DNA of 64,000 nucleotides from Montifringilla adamsi (Eukaryota; Chordata; Aves; Passeriformes; Passeridae): NCBI GenBank assembly GCA_017590115.1, contig JAGGNK010011336.1, positions 1,302,001 through 1,366,000 on the forward strand. The letters are read 5' to 3'. Under the pieces are notes generated by a model. It did not search any database, was not told where the DNA came from, and worked only from the letters and a program-made list of their open reading frames with translations. Numbering within the stretch: the first letter of the stretch is position 1; each line of letters starts with the position of its first letter. A program made the position numbers and the translations under genes. Positions 14,501 to 24,525 of this stretch are shown here, in pieces.

Positions 14501-17500
14501 TTTATACACATATGTAAATTGCAATACAAATACAACTAAATGAAATCAAAACAATTTAGCAAAGTATACATAAATCTTTTTCATTAGCAGGTAACAGATA
14601 TGATTCATAGCTAGTGCTTGGCTTTTATACAATAAACTGTATAACAATGTTGGCATGTGCTTAATTCAACATCATTATGCAAATGTAAAACTAAAAAAAA
14701 TTTGGAAATCAAATGTTTCAGCTAGATCTCATTTATTTTTATTGCTTTATATTGTAAAACCAAACCTTAAGCAATGGCATCATTTCATAGGAAGATTTCA
14801 TGATTTTGTGGCAAAACTTAAAAGCATTCCAAAGAATTAGAGAAGGAGACAAAGACAAGAAGCAGCCAGATCTGAGCTGAGCAAACTCAACAATACTGAT
14901 AAAATTAATTCCTTAGGTTATTACTCCTTGGCAGGGAAAGCTGAGGAGCACAGTGGCATCTTATTGTAAAGACTTCTTGTCTTTTTCCTGTCATCCTTCT
15001 TTTATGGTCTATTTATTTTCCTTTGACATCAGCTAACTGAAGATTACAGGATTATTTCAGCAACTCAACACAGGTCATCAAAGTTGGGGATCAGAAGTAC
15101 CATACAGAAATGGTGTGGGTTCAGATCCTATTGGAACACAGCTAAAGAGAAGACCTCAGTCCTTTAGGACTCAACTAAGCTCTTTTAAATATGAGAGCAA
15201 GCTCCTTGATAAAAATCCCTGTACTGTCTAGGTTATGTTTCCATGAACCGGCACATCATCTATTTCAGAAGCTCTAAGAAGTGGTGGAATGTATACTTAG
15301 GACTGCAAAAATAAAGGTCATTGGGGTTTTTTTGGCAATGGACAAGGAAGTAAATATGAAACTTCTATTGCACTGATTGCACACCAAAAAAAAAACCACC
15401 AAAAAACCAAAACAACAACAACAAACAAAAACAAAGAAACCCCAAAGGTAATAGGATAAATTTTGATACATAAAATTAAATACTAACAAAGGTAGAAACA
15501 CAGGCCAGCATTAAGGTCTTCTCGGCAAACTCATATAGAAAAGCCAACTTTGAGAAACACACTCATGCAATGGACAAGATAATCTGCAGGCAAAACAATT
15601 GGATTTCTCATTGGGGCATATGCATGAAACCTAATTGGCAATTTGCACATGAACTGCATGCTTATTTTTAGCAGATGCACATTTAAAATTACAGACCCCA
15701 ATTTTTGCCTATGGGCCACTTCTAATATGGAAGTGCTGGAGGAAGATTGAGGAATAGTGGTATATTGTATATTTAGGCTACAGAAGGCACACTGGCAGCA
15801 GCCCTATGATTGTTTTGCACAAAATCTGAGAGAAATCACACTACTCTTTCAAAGTATAGTTTTGTTTTCATTACATCACCTTTCAGTTTTCATTCCATTT
15901 GTCTTGCTCAAGATACAGCAGCCACTGAGTTTCTGGATGGCACATTGTTATTACAATACAAAGGGAACTGCTTCTGGTTCAGCTACAGGTATGGCCGATT
16001 CAAATATAAATAACATTTAATTAAAATGGGGAAATGTGGCTGTTGAATTAAATATTTTAATTTCTATAAAGTTTATTTGACCTTGCATTGCTACTAAAAA
16101 CAAAGGAAAAACAAATACTATAATTAAAACCATATGCTCAAATTTAGCCCCAAATATTGAAATTATGAAAATCAAGGTAATTTCCTACATGTTCTTCATG
16201 CTGTTTGTCTGACACACTGCTTTAACTCTCCAAAGTTAATGCAAATGCGGACTCTTCCCACTAGCTCTGGTATTCATCCAAAAAAGGCTGTGAATACAGC
16301 AGTGTTATGCCACAGATGACACCATTGCATGGTAAGCACACTCTGCTGAAACAGTTAATTAGTATTCTACTTAGAATTAAAAAATAAATATACAACATAT
16401 TCTCCAGAAGCTTCAGAACATTTGCATCAAAGAGGGACAGTTCAGTTATTGCTGCCAAATGCTCCAAGACAAATGAGCAGCAGAAAAACAAACCATCTGA
16501 CATCAAAATTGATAGAAGACAGCTTTTCTGTTCTAGACTCTTCCAAATGATTAATTTTTCTCTATTTTATTTTCATTTGTTGGAGGTCTTTTATTTTCAG
16601 GAAGACAGAAAGTAGAATAACACAATTGTTTTGGCAAAACACTCTAACTCTTGTTGGAGATTTCAATAATCAGTCACTATTAAACAAAACCATTTTGTTT
16701 TGTGATTGAGAAACCAAAAGCAGAATTTAAGGACAGAGAAATTACTATTATTTTTATCTATAACTTTCACTCTGGTTATGTTATAACCTGTACCATCACT
16801 TATACTCTGGCCTTAGAAGCCATCAGAAAAAACATCCCAAATACTCAATTTATTAAACTACCCCATTACATGGTTCAATACCTAATACACTAAGATGAAA
16901 ACACCCATCTCTTTTATTTCCCATCTCATAGAAGAAATAAGTTAAATTTGTCTCATTCATGTTGATGTAAGCCTGAAATAACTTAGAGGATGTGAAGTCA
17001 AAAAACAAAGAATAGTTTTATACAGAACTGATAGTCAGCCAGAGGTGTTATATTGTGTAGGCAGGACAACACATCCTGGCAAGAAGTTTACTTTTCCAAA
17101 GTATGCACTGTACACACTGCAGGTGGGTGCTGATGAATGGGAGGGGAAGGAAAATGGTAAAGGGAGAATGGACAAGGAAAGCAAATGAAGAGACAGCAAA
17201 CTGGGATGCAAATGAATGTGCTCACAGCTAATTGACTCGGTGTTTCTTAACCAAATTCCTTTCCTAATCAGAACAATAGTAACAGGAAAAAATGATTCCC
17301 CCAAATTAGCAATTAATATTTAAATCAGCTCTAGAAGATTAACATTCACAGATGTATACTATGTAATTTGTATGTGAATGATATACACTTACTAGCAGTA
17401 AGATCTGATAGGCAAATATAGCTTAGACAATCATATTTTTATTATTGATATGAAAAGACTACATACCATTTGGCATGTCAAGCATTTAAAAATTTTGCTA

Positions 17501-20500
17501 TTCTCAAAGGCATTTCTGGAATTTTAGCTGCACAGTGTTTGGATATTTAACAATCATTCTGCTGACACACATTTGGAACTACTTGAATAAGAAGAAAAAA
17601 TTATGAGTCTGAAAAGCATAAAGGTTAGAAGACAAAGTTCCTTTTTTGAAACAGTAATATTGACAAGTATTCCCCATGCCAAAGCAGTTTCAAATATGAA
17701 GCATTTCCTCATGAAGGTTGTATAAACATATAAAATTCACTACATATGTTTTTCAGAAGAAGCACATGACTGGGGAGCACTTCATGTTCAGCTCTCCTCC
17801 CTGCCCTGCTGTTCTTAGTGAGGATGTGAAAAAGGGTTTCTTGTACACAAAATGTGGAAATCATATAGCCAGAGACATAACTGTTTGTGTGCCACATGTC
17901 ACAATCTCTTTTATCCCATAGCTTGATTAATGACCTTGTTGGTTTGGAGTTATAACTTTCCTTCCATATTACACAAGCATAAAGCAAAAAGATTTGTGAC
18001 AGGCAAATAGATAATTAAGACATAAAAATAATATAACACAGATTCCAGACCTATCTATATATTTTAATACATAACTGTTCCCTCAGCTTGCTATTTTGAG
18101 GTACAGGATGTTTTCAGTTTCCCCAAACAATAATAGTAATAATAACAATAATTAACAATAATAATAGTAATCATCACCATCATCATCTCACAGAATCAGG
18201 GCCTTTTAATGTAATTTCTTTGTGCTGATAAACCCCAGGCTTTTTATTTGAAGGATGTTTTTCAGGGTAGAAATTTAAATAAACCAAATTTACTTAACAA
18301 GGGCCCATATAGTAAAAAAACTCCAGTGATCTTCAGTGTTAACATTTTAACACTACTGCTCCCATCACTGAATGGCTGTTCAGCACCACCAAGTGAACAC
18401 TGCAAGACCTTTTGATGACACTGTACCTGACAGGTATGTTTGTTCTTCCATTTGCTCAGCACACATGGACTGTTCTGCATTAAGTCCTAAAGGACAACAG
18501 AAAGCAGAGAGTGGAGTTGGCAGCACACATTGTCACTATCAGTTAACAGACTTCTGATTTTCCAGTTTACAGATGAAAAGTGCCACACAAAGATGCAGCT
18601 GTTTCAGAAGAGCCCACCAGACAAAAGCACATTTATCATCACTGGGAGAGTTGGATCTTTATGAAAATTAAAGCTGTTGAAAGAGGTTTGAAAACCAGAT
18701 GAGATGTTGCTGTGCTTGAACCTTTCTGAACCATACCTCTACCTCCTTGAGTGCATCTCGCAGTTTGTCCGCTCGCTTGGTTTTCAGGATCCAAGGATAA
18801 TCTCGAGCTGTCAAATAAAAGTGAGGGGAAAAAAATAAAGATTGTAGAGAAATGTGTATATGTATGTGACTGTATACATATAAAGTGTGTGTGTGCAAAC
18901 ACATATTTATATGTGTCATTTTTAAAAGTTCTATGAGTTGAACTTCCTTTTTTGTGTAAACACAAATCCAAGGTTTCTAGGAGTTGCATTACATGTAAAA
19001 CTTACCTACAGCTGGAAGGAAATGGCCATGGTTTCTATTGTCAAAGGATCTGTTTTTGGAAGGCTCAATCATAGGAACAGTTGGCATGCTCTATCCACAA
19101 TGACCATGATTTCCCCATGGCAATTGTGCGCAAAGCTTACCCAGCTGCTAGGCACTTGCAGTGAAAAAGTATCTGCTGTTCAGTATATTAACTCAGTTTC
19201 AAGTTTCAAGCATCCTAAGTAGATTCTATTCTTCTGAACTAACCTTTCATTGCCTAGTTTCAAAAAGCAGGCACTAACTTGTCTGCAAAATACATATGCA
19301 TGAATATATGCATATATAGAAATATTAACAACAGGCAAATGTGAATGCCATAACTTACAGAGTCTAGTTATTTACAGGATGTTCTTGCAAATTTGGTCTG
19401 AAGAATCTGCCAAGTCAAGCAAAGAAAAAGATGCATGACTGCTGAAGTCCTTTAACAAATTTATTAGTGTTCAGCACACTATTGTGAAAATCCTGACCTA
19501 ATACATTAATTCTAGAAACCAGGAGGCAAAGCTTCCTCTGGAGTTGCCAATAATTGGCTTGTTTCATGGCTGAGAATCAGGCTCTAATAACTTGTGAAAT
19601 TTCTTCATTTAAAAGGGAGCAGTTTTCTGCTCATAAGTGTACAATAAAACCATGAGAAACTAGAACACATTGTTTATAATCTATTCCTATTTAAAGGAAA
19701 CCTGATGAAAAGTTTTGAGCTCCAAGCTGTCAGTTTGTACGCCAATTTCCAGACTGAGTGACTTAGCAGTTGTGCTTAAACCTCCCTGCAAAAAGCTGCT
19801 TACAATAGAAGTGCTATACAGTGAAAAAATGAAGGATTTCATACATCAACAAAAGAGGACACCAGCATACAACTTCTCTTTGTGTTTCATTGGACTGAAG
19901 CCAGCGTTGGTGGAACTGTTATGATAATATTAATTAGGCATGTAAGATCACATTTTCAATGGCTGCTTTCATAAATACTGGAATATTTATCCACATATGC
20001 AAAATGGGAAATTGCCTGTACAGATACCAAACTATCTGTAGAAATCAACAGCTGTGAATAAAGTTTCCCAGTGCAAAATGTGCTGTGCAGGCTCTGCGCC
20101 AGGGGCACCCCTACCCAGGCACAAGGTGCAGCAGCTTGAGTTCCTCTTTCCTGTCACACGTGTAAAAGGCTCTCTGCGCCAGGGGCACCCCTACATTCCC
20201 AGGCACAAGGTGCAGCAGCTTGAGTTCCTCTTTCCTGTCACACGTGTAAAAGGCACCACTGGGGCTGCTGGTGACAAGGGTTATCTGGGCCTGCTCCTCC
20301 GTTCACACATGCAGCCCTGTGGGATACCACTACACTGAGCCCAAGTGATGCAAACCTGTGAGGCTCCTCCCTGCCTAGAGCCCTCCCTCACCACCCCACC
20401 TTCCCAGAGCCGCACTGGCCCCGCCTGACACAGCATCCTCTGCAGCGGTGTGGATTTGCCACATGGCTGCACCTTCACACCCATCCCCAGCGGGGCTTCA

Positions 20501-23500
20501 GCCTGCTCCAAACACACCTTGCAGTGATGGGAAGAACTAATCCTTCCAGAACATATTTTGCCTTCATATGCATGCACAATTCCATGGGAATTTTCATTTG
20601 GATAAGATAATAGCGTAGACATGGCTTTGTGAAGTTGTCTAAAAAATCAATTAGATTTTTCAGAGTTGTCATGTAATAATGTCTGAACATTAATGAATGC
20701 TCTGAGCAATGCAGGAGTTGTAAAATTTGAGCTAAAGAAAAGTTGTGCTAATATAAACGTCTTTAACTGTCACAGTACTGCTGTGTGATAGCATTAACTG
20801 AAATTGCTTTTAAGCAGGTAATGCAGGGACAGTGTAAATGTTTCAAAGCTAAGACCATCCTATGAAGGCAGCTAATTATTAGTCTGGAATTATTATTACT
20901 TATTATTATTAGTCTATTTGGCTGAAAGTATTTTAGTTACAATTTCCAGTTTTAAGCCAGTTGGTGTTGCAAGGTCAGAGATGACTGGGAAAATGTTTAT
21001 TGCTCATCTGCTAAGTAAATTTCGTAAGGAAGAATCTGGATTATTTTTGTGATTCCTTTTGACAATGGACTGGAAAAGCAATACACGCTGCCATGCCTAG
21101 TGACAGGGGAAAAAAAAAATACAGATTGCAAATATACCAGGAAGGAAAAATTATAAATTTTCAATTGTTTTGTGATCATCAGTCTTAGATGACATGTGCA
21201 GAAAGTTACATTGGAAGCAATCTGAGGTTATTTTAATGCTCTTCCAGGGGCATAATCAATCCAAATTTGCCATTTGATCTTACTGTAAGAAGAAACTCAG
21301 AAAATATCCTTACATTCTGCTAGCTTTTGCTTCTCTTCTAAGTAACTGTACTTCATCTGTGATGCTAAAGGAAAGAGGATGAAAAGATGAATTAATCCTT
21401 ACAACTGCTGTCAGCAAATATTAATATTTAGCGAGAAGACCAGCACAGTTGGATAAAACACAGAAATTTCCAAACCAATCAAGGCAGCCCCGGTGCTTTC
21501 AGCCTGGACGGCAGATATCTTAACCTGGCAGTGAAAGGAAGGCTGGCACGGCTGCACAGGCGGGCTGGCACCACCAAGCCCAGCCCCACCAGGCAGCAGC
21601 CAGGTGAGCTGGTGTGGGAATCCATAAAATCAGAGGGTTTTGGGAAAGCTGCAAAAGGCAGGCCTCAGAGACAGCAGAACAGTGATTAGAGCTAAGCAGC
21701 AGCCATAAGTCAGCAGAAGAATTATGTAAAAAGTAGAAAAGTAAGGACAAATGGAACAATGGTCTGTGTATTAATGCTTGTCTAGAATAACTCCCTAAGC
21801 TGCAGAAAAGTACACCTAGCGAGATATCAGGAAGTTCTAAGCTTAATAATGGAGATCTGTGCATTGTGTTTTAAGGCTTACAAACAGGTATTGTATTCAA
21901 AATAAGCAAGCGTTTTTTTAACCGAAGGTACGTGTGCTTATAGTGATTGGATGGAACTACTGTCAATATGCTTTTGCTTTGTGCGATTGGTCAAAAAACT
22001 TATAAAGTAAGTAGTAACATTAAGTTCTTGGTCTGCTGCCTGAGATGTGAGCTGCTGGCATCTTCCCATTGTCATAACCATGTAATGAGACTGATGCTGG
22101 AAAATAAAACGGCTCAAGGCCCGTTCCTACAGTCCTGTCCCGTTGGTGATTTGTACATAGCCCCCGGCCGGCAATGAGCCGGCTCCGTGGGTCCATCAGC
22201 CCCAGTCAAACAGCGCCGGGATGGGCGGAATGGGGGGAACTCCAGCCCCACAGCCTGTGGGGAAACTTGTAGGATCAGCAGGATTAATCAGATCAAGGAA
22301 AGGGATGGCTGGCCCCAGAGTGGCCACTCCAGAGGGCAGGCAGAGATGCCCTCTGCTGGGATCCCGAAGATCACCTGGCCGTGCCCTGGGCTCCACACAA
22401 CGCAAAATATCTTAAACCCTGTAAGAATTCAGAGTGTAAAATCCCACAGAGGTTTTTTAGTTACATAATAGTTGGTTTTATGTGAAATTTTTTCCCTTTT
22501 TTTTTTTTCCCTTCTGTGGTTTAAAAAGTTTTTTGATATTCCTATATAAGTTTGGAGACAGAAACTCTTTCTGTATTTCCTTACTCCACAGAAATACAGA
22601 GGTATATACTAGCAAGAAATTTGAAGCTGCATTTTTAAAAGCAAGCAGTTGGTGTCAAACACTGAACATCCTGAAGTTTTGTTCAGTTTCAGTTATAGCT
22701 ATTTATATTTTACCTGGTTGTTTCTTGTCACAGTACTGGTGGATCCCAATGTCTTCATCTGTACAATTAAATGTAAATACATTAAGTTATTACTAGAAAC
22801 AGAATTAATTATTAGAAACAAAACACAACTTACAAAGCAAGGTTCAGCACCTCAATTTTTGCCTGCTAAAGCAGTGTTTGGTGTTAAAATACAAGCACAG
22901 TATATAGCCTGAACACCATTGGGACTTTCAAGAACCAGCAGAGAAGGCGTGAAGAAGGATGTGACAAGCCCTTCCATTTATTTGGAGCTGTCATTTCCCT
23001 TACATACACTTTGATTTCCTTCCAGCTGCACACATACAAAAGTATTTTTACTGCCTTCCTAATTAGCATATTTTGTGTTCTTTCACAAGGAAAGGTAAGG
23101 ATCATGGAGAAAAGTGTATCTTGGAATAACTTAAAAATGTTTTCTGATAACTGATAGAGCTGAGTTAAAGACAACAGGTTAGAGTTTTTTTCTAAGATTC
23201 ATGAACTCATAAAGCTGCTCTTTCAAAGGATCCAATACTGTTAATCTACAGGTATTATCATCTAGCTGGTTCCTGTGGCACAGAAACGTTGATATTTCAG
23301 CTGCATAGGGACTGTCACCCCATCAGTCAGTTCCTGATGTGCCTGACAGGTGAGCACTTAGGGGTGCCATGGCAAGCTCCACTGGGCATGTCTAAGTACA
23401 GCATTATGTTCCATTGTTTTAAAATAATTATTTTTTCACTGCATCTGTGTCCTCCTAAAGTCAGACAGGCATATTCCATGGGGAGAAATTCCTTAGATGG

Positions 23501-24502
23501 AAAAAAAATGTAGGAAGGCACTTAAAAGGCAGGTAGGTTTTAAACTAGAACATCATACTCCCTTCTGCCTCAGAATTTTTGAATGAGGCACCTAGGTAAT
23601 GAATAAATGGAAGCAAGAAGGTCAAAAGTGACAAACAGGCATGGTACTCCACAGCAGATCTTTAATTACAATAAATCACAACAGTGTTTTCACTTAAACC
23701 ATTGGATTTTTCTATGAAATACAGATTTTGAGTTTTAGATGTTATTGTTGTCATAGAACACTTCTCACACAAAATGGGATGTCAAGACACACTGAGTCAA
23801 TATTTAATTAACAACATTCAGTTGAATATCAATTGACTATTCAAAATAATATTTCAATAAAAATATTGTGCAGTACAATTGACATGATGTGTCATTAATA
23901 ACCTTTTGATATTGTCCACTTTTAAACCAGTGGGATTTTTTAGAATTATATTTTAGGAACAGCAAGGCAAGATGAATAAAGGTAATGTACACATGGCTAG
24001 GATTTAGTCATATGTCTTTTGGAACAATCAATTTATAAGACAAATATATCCTTGTAAGTATGAATTTTCAAGGAATCATGCAAAATACCGGGAACATGCA
24101 GTGATCTTTTAGTTTCGCATTGAGTACAAATTCCAATGCCTCTGCAGAGCACTTGACTGTGGATCATTCACCCAAACTAGCCATTAAAATGAAGCTCACA
24201 ATCAAGTAGGCCACAGCTTCCTGAGAAGGGAAATACATCCAATCAAATATAATCTTAATTTTTTTTACTTGAAAGGATGCTCCAGTTCCATGACAAGATA
24301 AGCAAAGAAGCTGACCAAATTCAAACCCTGTATTGCTCCTAAGTATAGAAAAAACTTCTTTTGGGTATTCAGAATTTTATATTAGTTTAATATCCATCAA
24401 CAAACTTTGATAATTTGTTTTAGTAACAGATAACAACTTACCTCTAATATGTAAGTTGGTCTTCAAAGACCACAGAAACATCTCAGTCAGGCAGAAGGAC
24501 AT
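2341..24502 (-). CDS. WDPCP: WDPCP, N-terminal 243 codons in eight exons (gene continues past position 1)
   Basis: WDPCP is the vertebrate homologue of Drosophila Fritz. It works with INTU and FUZ in the CPLANE complex at the basal body, supporting ciliogenesis, intraflagellar transport and planar cell polarity; human mutations are linked to Bardet-Biedl type disease (family knowledge). Joining the eight coding pieces 24502-24442, 22758-22714, 21364-21314, 18807-18737, 18486-18427, 10261-10147, 6858-6725 and 2532-2341 gives 729 nt, an open frame with every intron phase matching and GT..AG at every boundary. Landmarks I recall from the mammalian protein appear in order: MSFCLTE at the start, DIG then DKK, LEEKQKLAESRDYPW, VLSKWKNK, LVSLSLSGPQLEKVVIDR, FIILSF, VNKRLEKLS, RHLAINC and DRANLLLLG. 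The full protein is about 720-750 residues, so this is about one third. No frameshift or stop is seen. Confidence 0.95.
2533..6724 (-). other. WDPCP intron, 4.2 kb
   Basis: Unique AT-rich intron with no repeat element I can identify. The block 3240-3640 looks unusually complex for intron DNA, with few homopolymers and several homeodomain-like words, including GGATTA at 3318-3323 and TAATCC at 3601-3606. It is a candidate conserved non-coding element. The rest holds nothing I can name. Confidence 0.7.
6725..6858 (-). CDS. WDPCP: WDPCP seventh coding exon
   Basis: It completes the Ala codon left open by the previous exon and then encodes 44 residues, about 135-179: LTDNFIILSF, LCFIQFTK, DVNKRLEKLSSLDFK. 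All are family motifs with conservative changes from the mammalian protein as I recall it. The acceptor has a run of ten T before CAG; the donor is AAG|GTATAG. It ends in phase 0. Confidence 0.95.
6859..10146 (-). other. WDPCP intron, 3.3 kb
   Basis: AT-rich intron without recognisable transposon termini. Several T-rich and A-rich runs (for example near 7797-7806 and 8070-8080) are ordinary low-complexity DNA. No coding signal. Confidence 0.7.
10147..10261 (-). CDS. WDPCP: WDPCP sixth coding exon
   Basis: Thirty-eight codons plus one base, about residues 97-134. It contains LVSLSLSGPQLEKVVIDR and VGKLISDTISD, among the most conserved stretches of the N-terminal part of the family, where the beta-propeller-like region begins. 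The acceptor is TTTGGATTCAG and the donor GATG|GTAATT. It follows the longest intron in the window (about 8.2 kb). It is more GC-rich than its surroundings, which is typical of a real exon in this AT-rich DNA. Confidence 0.95.
12795..12950 (+). mobile_element. CR1 LINE 3' tail, old
   Basis: Matches the 3' end of avian CR1: a degraded ATGGAGGTATTAAAGA segment, then GGACTCACTCTTAAGGGTCTT, and the diagnostic terminal repeat ATGATTCTATGATTCTATG at about 12930-12948. CR1 copies are nearly always 5'-truncated, so only about 150 bp survive. It is in the WDPCP intron, antisense to the gene. Confidence 0.85.
15381..15444. repeat. A/C-rich low-complexity tract
   Basis: A run of A broken by single or paired C (CCAAAAAA, ACAACAACAACA) within a WDPCP intron. 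Its complement is a T/G-rich tract on the transcribed strand. Confidence 0.8.
18127..18188. repeat. Interrupted AAT/ATC trinucleotide microsatellite
   Basis: Imperfect AAT repeats (TAATAGTAATAATAAC pattern) pass into ATC repeats (CATCACCATCATCATC). It lies in a WDPCP intron about 240 bp from the fifth coding exon. Confidence 0.85.
18427..18486 (-). CDS. WDPCP: WDPCP fifth coding exon
   Basis: Exactly twenty codons, starting D-L-M-Q-N-S and containing VLSKWKNK, which matches the family. The acceptor is TTGTCCTTTAG and the donor CAG|GTACAG. Both ends are phase 0, so the exon can be skipped without a frameshift. An in-frame ATG (QNSPC follows it) lies inside the exon but the start in the first exon is better supported. 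Downstream in the same intron, about 240 bp away, is an AAT/ATC microsatellite. Confidence 0.93.
18737..18807 (-). CDS. WDPCP: WDPCP fourth coding exon
   Basis: It encodes about residues 53-76. With the final T of the previous exon its first two bases give Ser, then R-D-Y-P-W-I-L-K and a basic stretch ending KEVE. The YPWILK motif is strongly diagnostic of WDPCP. The acceptor is TATTTGACAG and the donor GAG|GTATGG. It ends in phase 0 and is followed by the shortest intron of the set (250 bp), so it sits close to the next exon as a pair. Confidence 0.94.
18808..21313 (-). other. WDPCP intron, 2.5 kb
   Basis: An AT-rich intron with one GC-rich island at about 20085-20520 that includes a tandem duplication. 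A short TG/TA dinucleotide-like tract lies near 18855-18910. No transposon end is recognisable around the GC-rich island. Confidence 0.65.
20091..20254. repeat. Two-copy tandem duplication, 80-84 bp unit
   Basis: The unit starting CTCTGCGCCAGGGGCACCCC and ending ACACGTGTAAAAGGC occurs twice head to tail, at about 20092-20170 and 20172-20254. The copies differ mainly by a short insertion (CCTACCC against CCTACATTCCC), so the duplication is young or kept homogeneous. The unit is GC-rich, unlike the rest of the intron, and carries a CACGTG E-box-type palindrome in each copy. Confidence 0.9.
21314..21364 (-). CDS. WDPCP: WDPCP third coding exon (51 nt)
   Basis: It encodes about residues 36-52, SQMKYSYLEEKQKLAE, with the last base starting the Ser codon completed by the next exon. 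The LEEKQKLAES stretch is a family hallmark. The acceptor is a long pyrimidine tract ending CTTTAG; the donor is GAAT|GTAAGG. A second AG eight bases inside the exon (CACAG) would drop eight bases and break the frame, so the upstream acceptor is preferred. Like the 45-nt exon it is frame-neutral if skipped. Confidence 0.92.
21365..22713 (-). other. WDPCP intron, 1.35 kb, largely occupied by an LTR
   Basis: About 40 percent of this intron is a retroviral LTR (21613-22157) inserted antisense to WDPCP. GC-rich DNA of unknown origin flanks it on both sides (about 21487-21612 and 22158-22400). Both splice junctions of the bordering exons are intact. Confidence 0.7.
21613..22157 (+). mobile_element. 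Endogenous retrovirus solo LTR, antisense in WDPCP intron
   Basis: Starts TGTGGGAATCC and ends TTTGTACA, fitting TG..CA LTR ends. In order it has a U3-like region, a TATA-like TTATAAAG at about 21999-22006, an AATAAA-type signal (GGAAAATAAAACGG) near 22100 and a short U5-like tail. I recall similar LTRs in passerine genomes but cannot assign the family. No target-site duplication is clear (AGCTGG on the left, TAGCCC on the right) and no primer-binding site or internal region follows, so this looks like a solo LTR with decayed or rearranged flanks. Confidence 0.7.
22714..22758 (-). CDS. WDPCP: WDPCP second coding exon (45 nt micro-exon)
   Basis: This small exon encodes residues 21-35, reading D-E-D-I-G-I-H-Q-Y-C-D-K-K-Q-P after the split Asp codon. 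I recall the human protein having DIGVYQYYDKK here. The acceptor is TGTACAG and the donor CCAG|GTAAAA. Incoming phase 1 and outgoing phase 1 fit both neighbours, so skipping it would keep the frame. It is too short to show up as an open reading frame and was found by searching for the family motif between its neighbours. Confidence 0.9.
22759..24441 (-). other. WDPCP intron, 1.7 kb
   Basis: First intron within the coding sequence. It is AT-rich, with no transposon terminus, microsatellite or additional exon seen. Confidence 0.7.
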
Positions 24503-24525
24503 CTCGTGATATATGGAGCCTTGCA
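24442..24525 (-). CDS. WDPCP: WDPCP exon with the start codon
   Basis: The coding part is residues 1-20 plus one base (MSFCLTE, then a Trp/Leu-rich stretch ending HIR). The ATG is at 24502-24500 with G at -3, a reasonable initiation context, and MSFCLTE matches the family start. The donor is AGAG|GTAAGT, a near-perfect consensus. Upstream, TTCTTTTGCTAG at about 24537-24526 is a good pyrimidine-rich acceptor, so the exon probably starts at 24525 with 23 nt before the ATG. Those 23 nt have no in-frame stop, so an upstream exon could extend the N terminus. The exon ends in phase 1 and joins the 45-nt exon, making an Asp codon across the junction. Confidence 0.92.
24503..24525 (-). other. WDPCP: 5' leader segment of WDPCP start exon
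   Basis: Twenty-three bases between the probable splice acceptor (TTGCTAG) and the ATG. They contain no stop in the ATG frame (reading Q-G-S-I-Y-H-E immediately upstream of Met), so it may be 5' UTR or an N-terminal extension, depending on the upstream exon, which I cannot identify. Confidence 0.5.

Larger units (their letters stand above)
10262..18426 (-). other. WDPCP intron, 8.2 kb
   Basis: The largest intron in the window. It contains an old CR1 tail at about 12.8-12.95 kb, an A/C-rich low-complexity tract at 15.4 kb and an AAT/ATC microsatellite at 18.1 kb. The segment 10850-10960 is rich in TAATTA-like homeodomain words and a POU-like ATTCATG and may be regulatory. Otherwise it is unremarkable. 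Confidence 0.7.

Noticed and set aside
20054..20338. Plus-strand frame with an internally repeated peptide
   Set aside because: The peptide repeat is simply the translated 80-84 bp tandem duplication, and it is antisense to a WDPCP intron with no exon structure.
20281..20622. Minus-strand frame of 113 codons in the GC-rich island near 20.4 kb
   Set aside because: It has no splice signals or family similarity; GC-rich composition alone explains the lack of stops.
22158..22415. GC-rich frames after the intronic LTR as possible gag sequence
   Set aside because: No primer-binding site, no recognisable retroviral motif, and only about 240 bp; composition alone gives the open frames.
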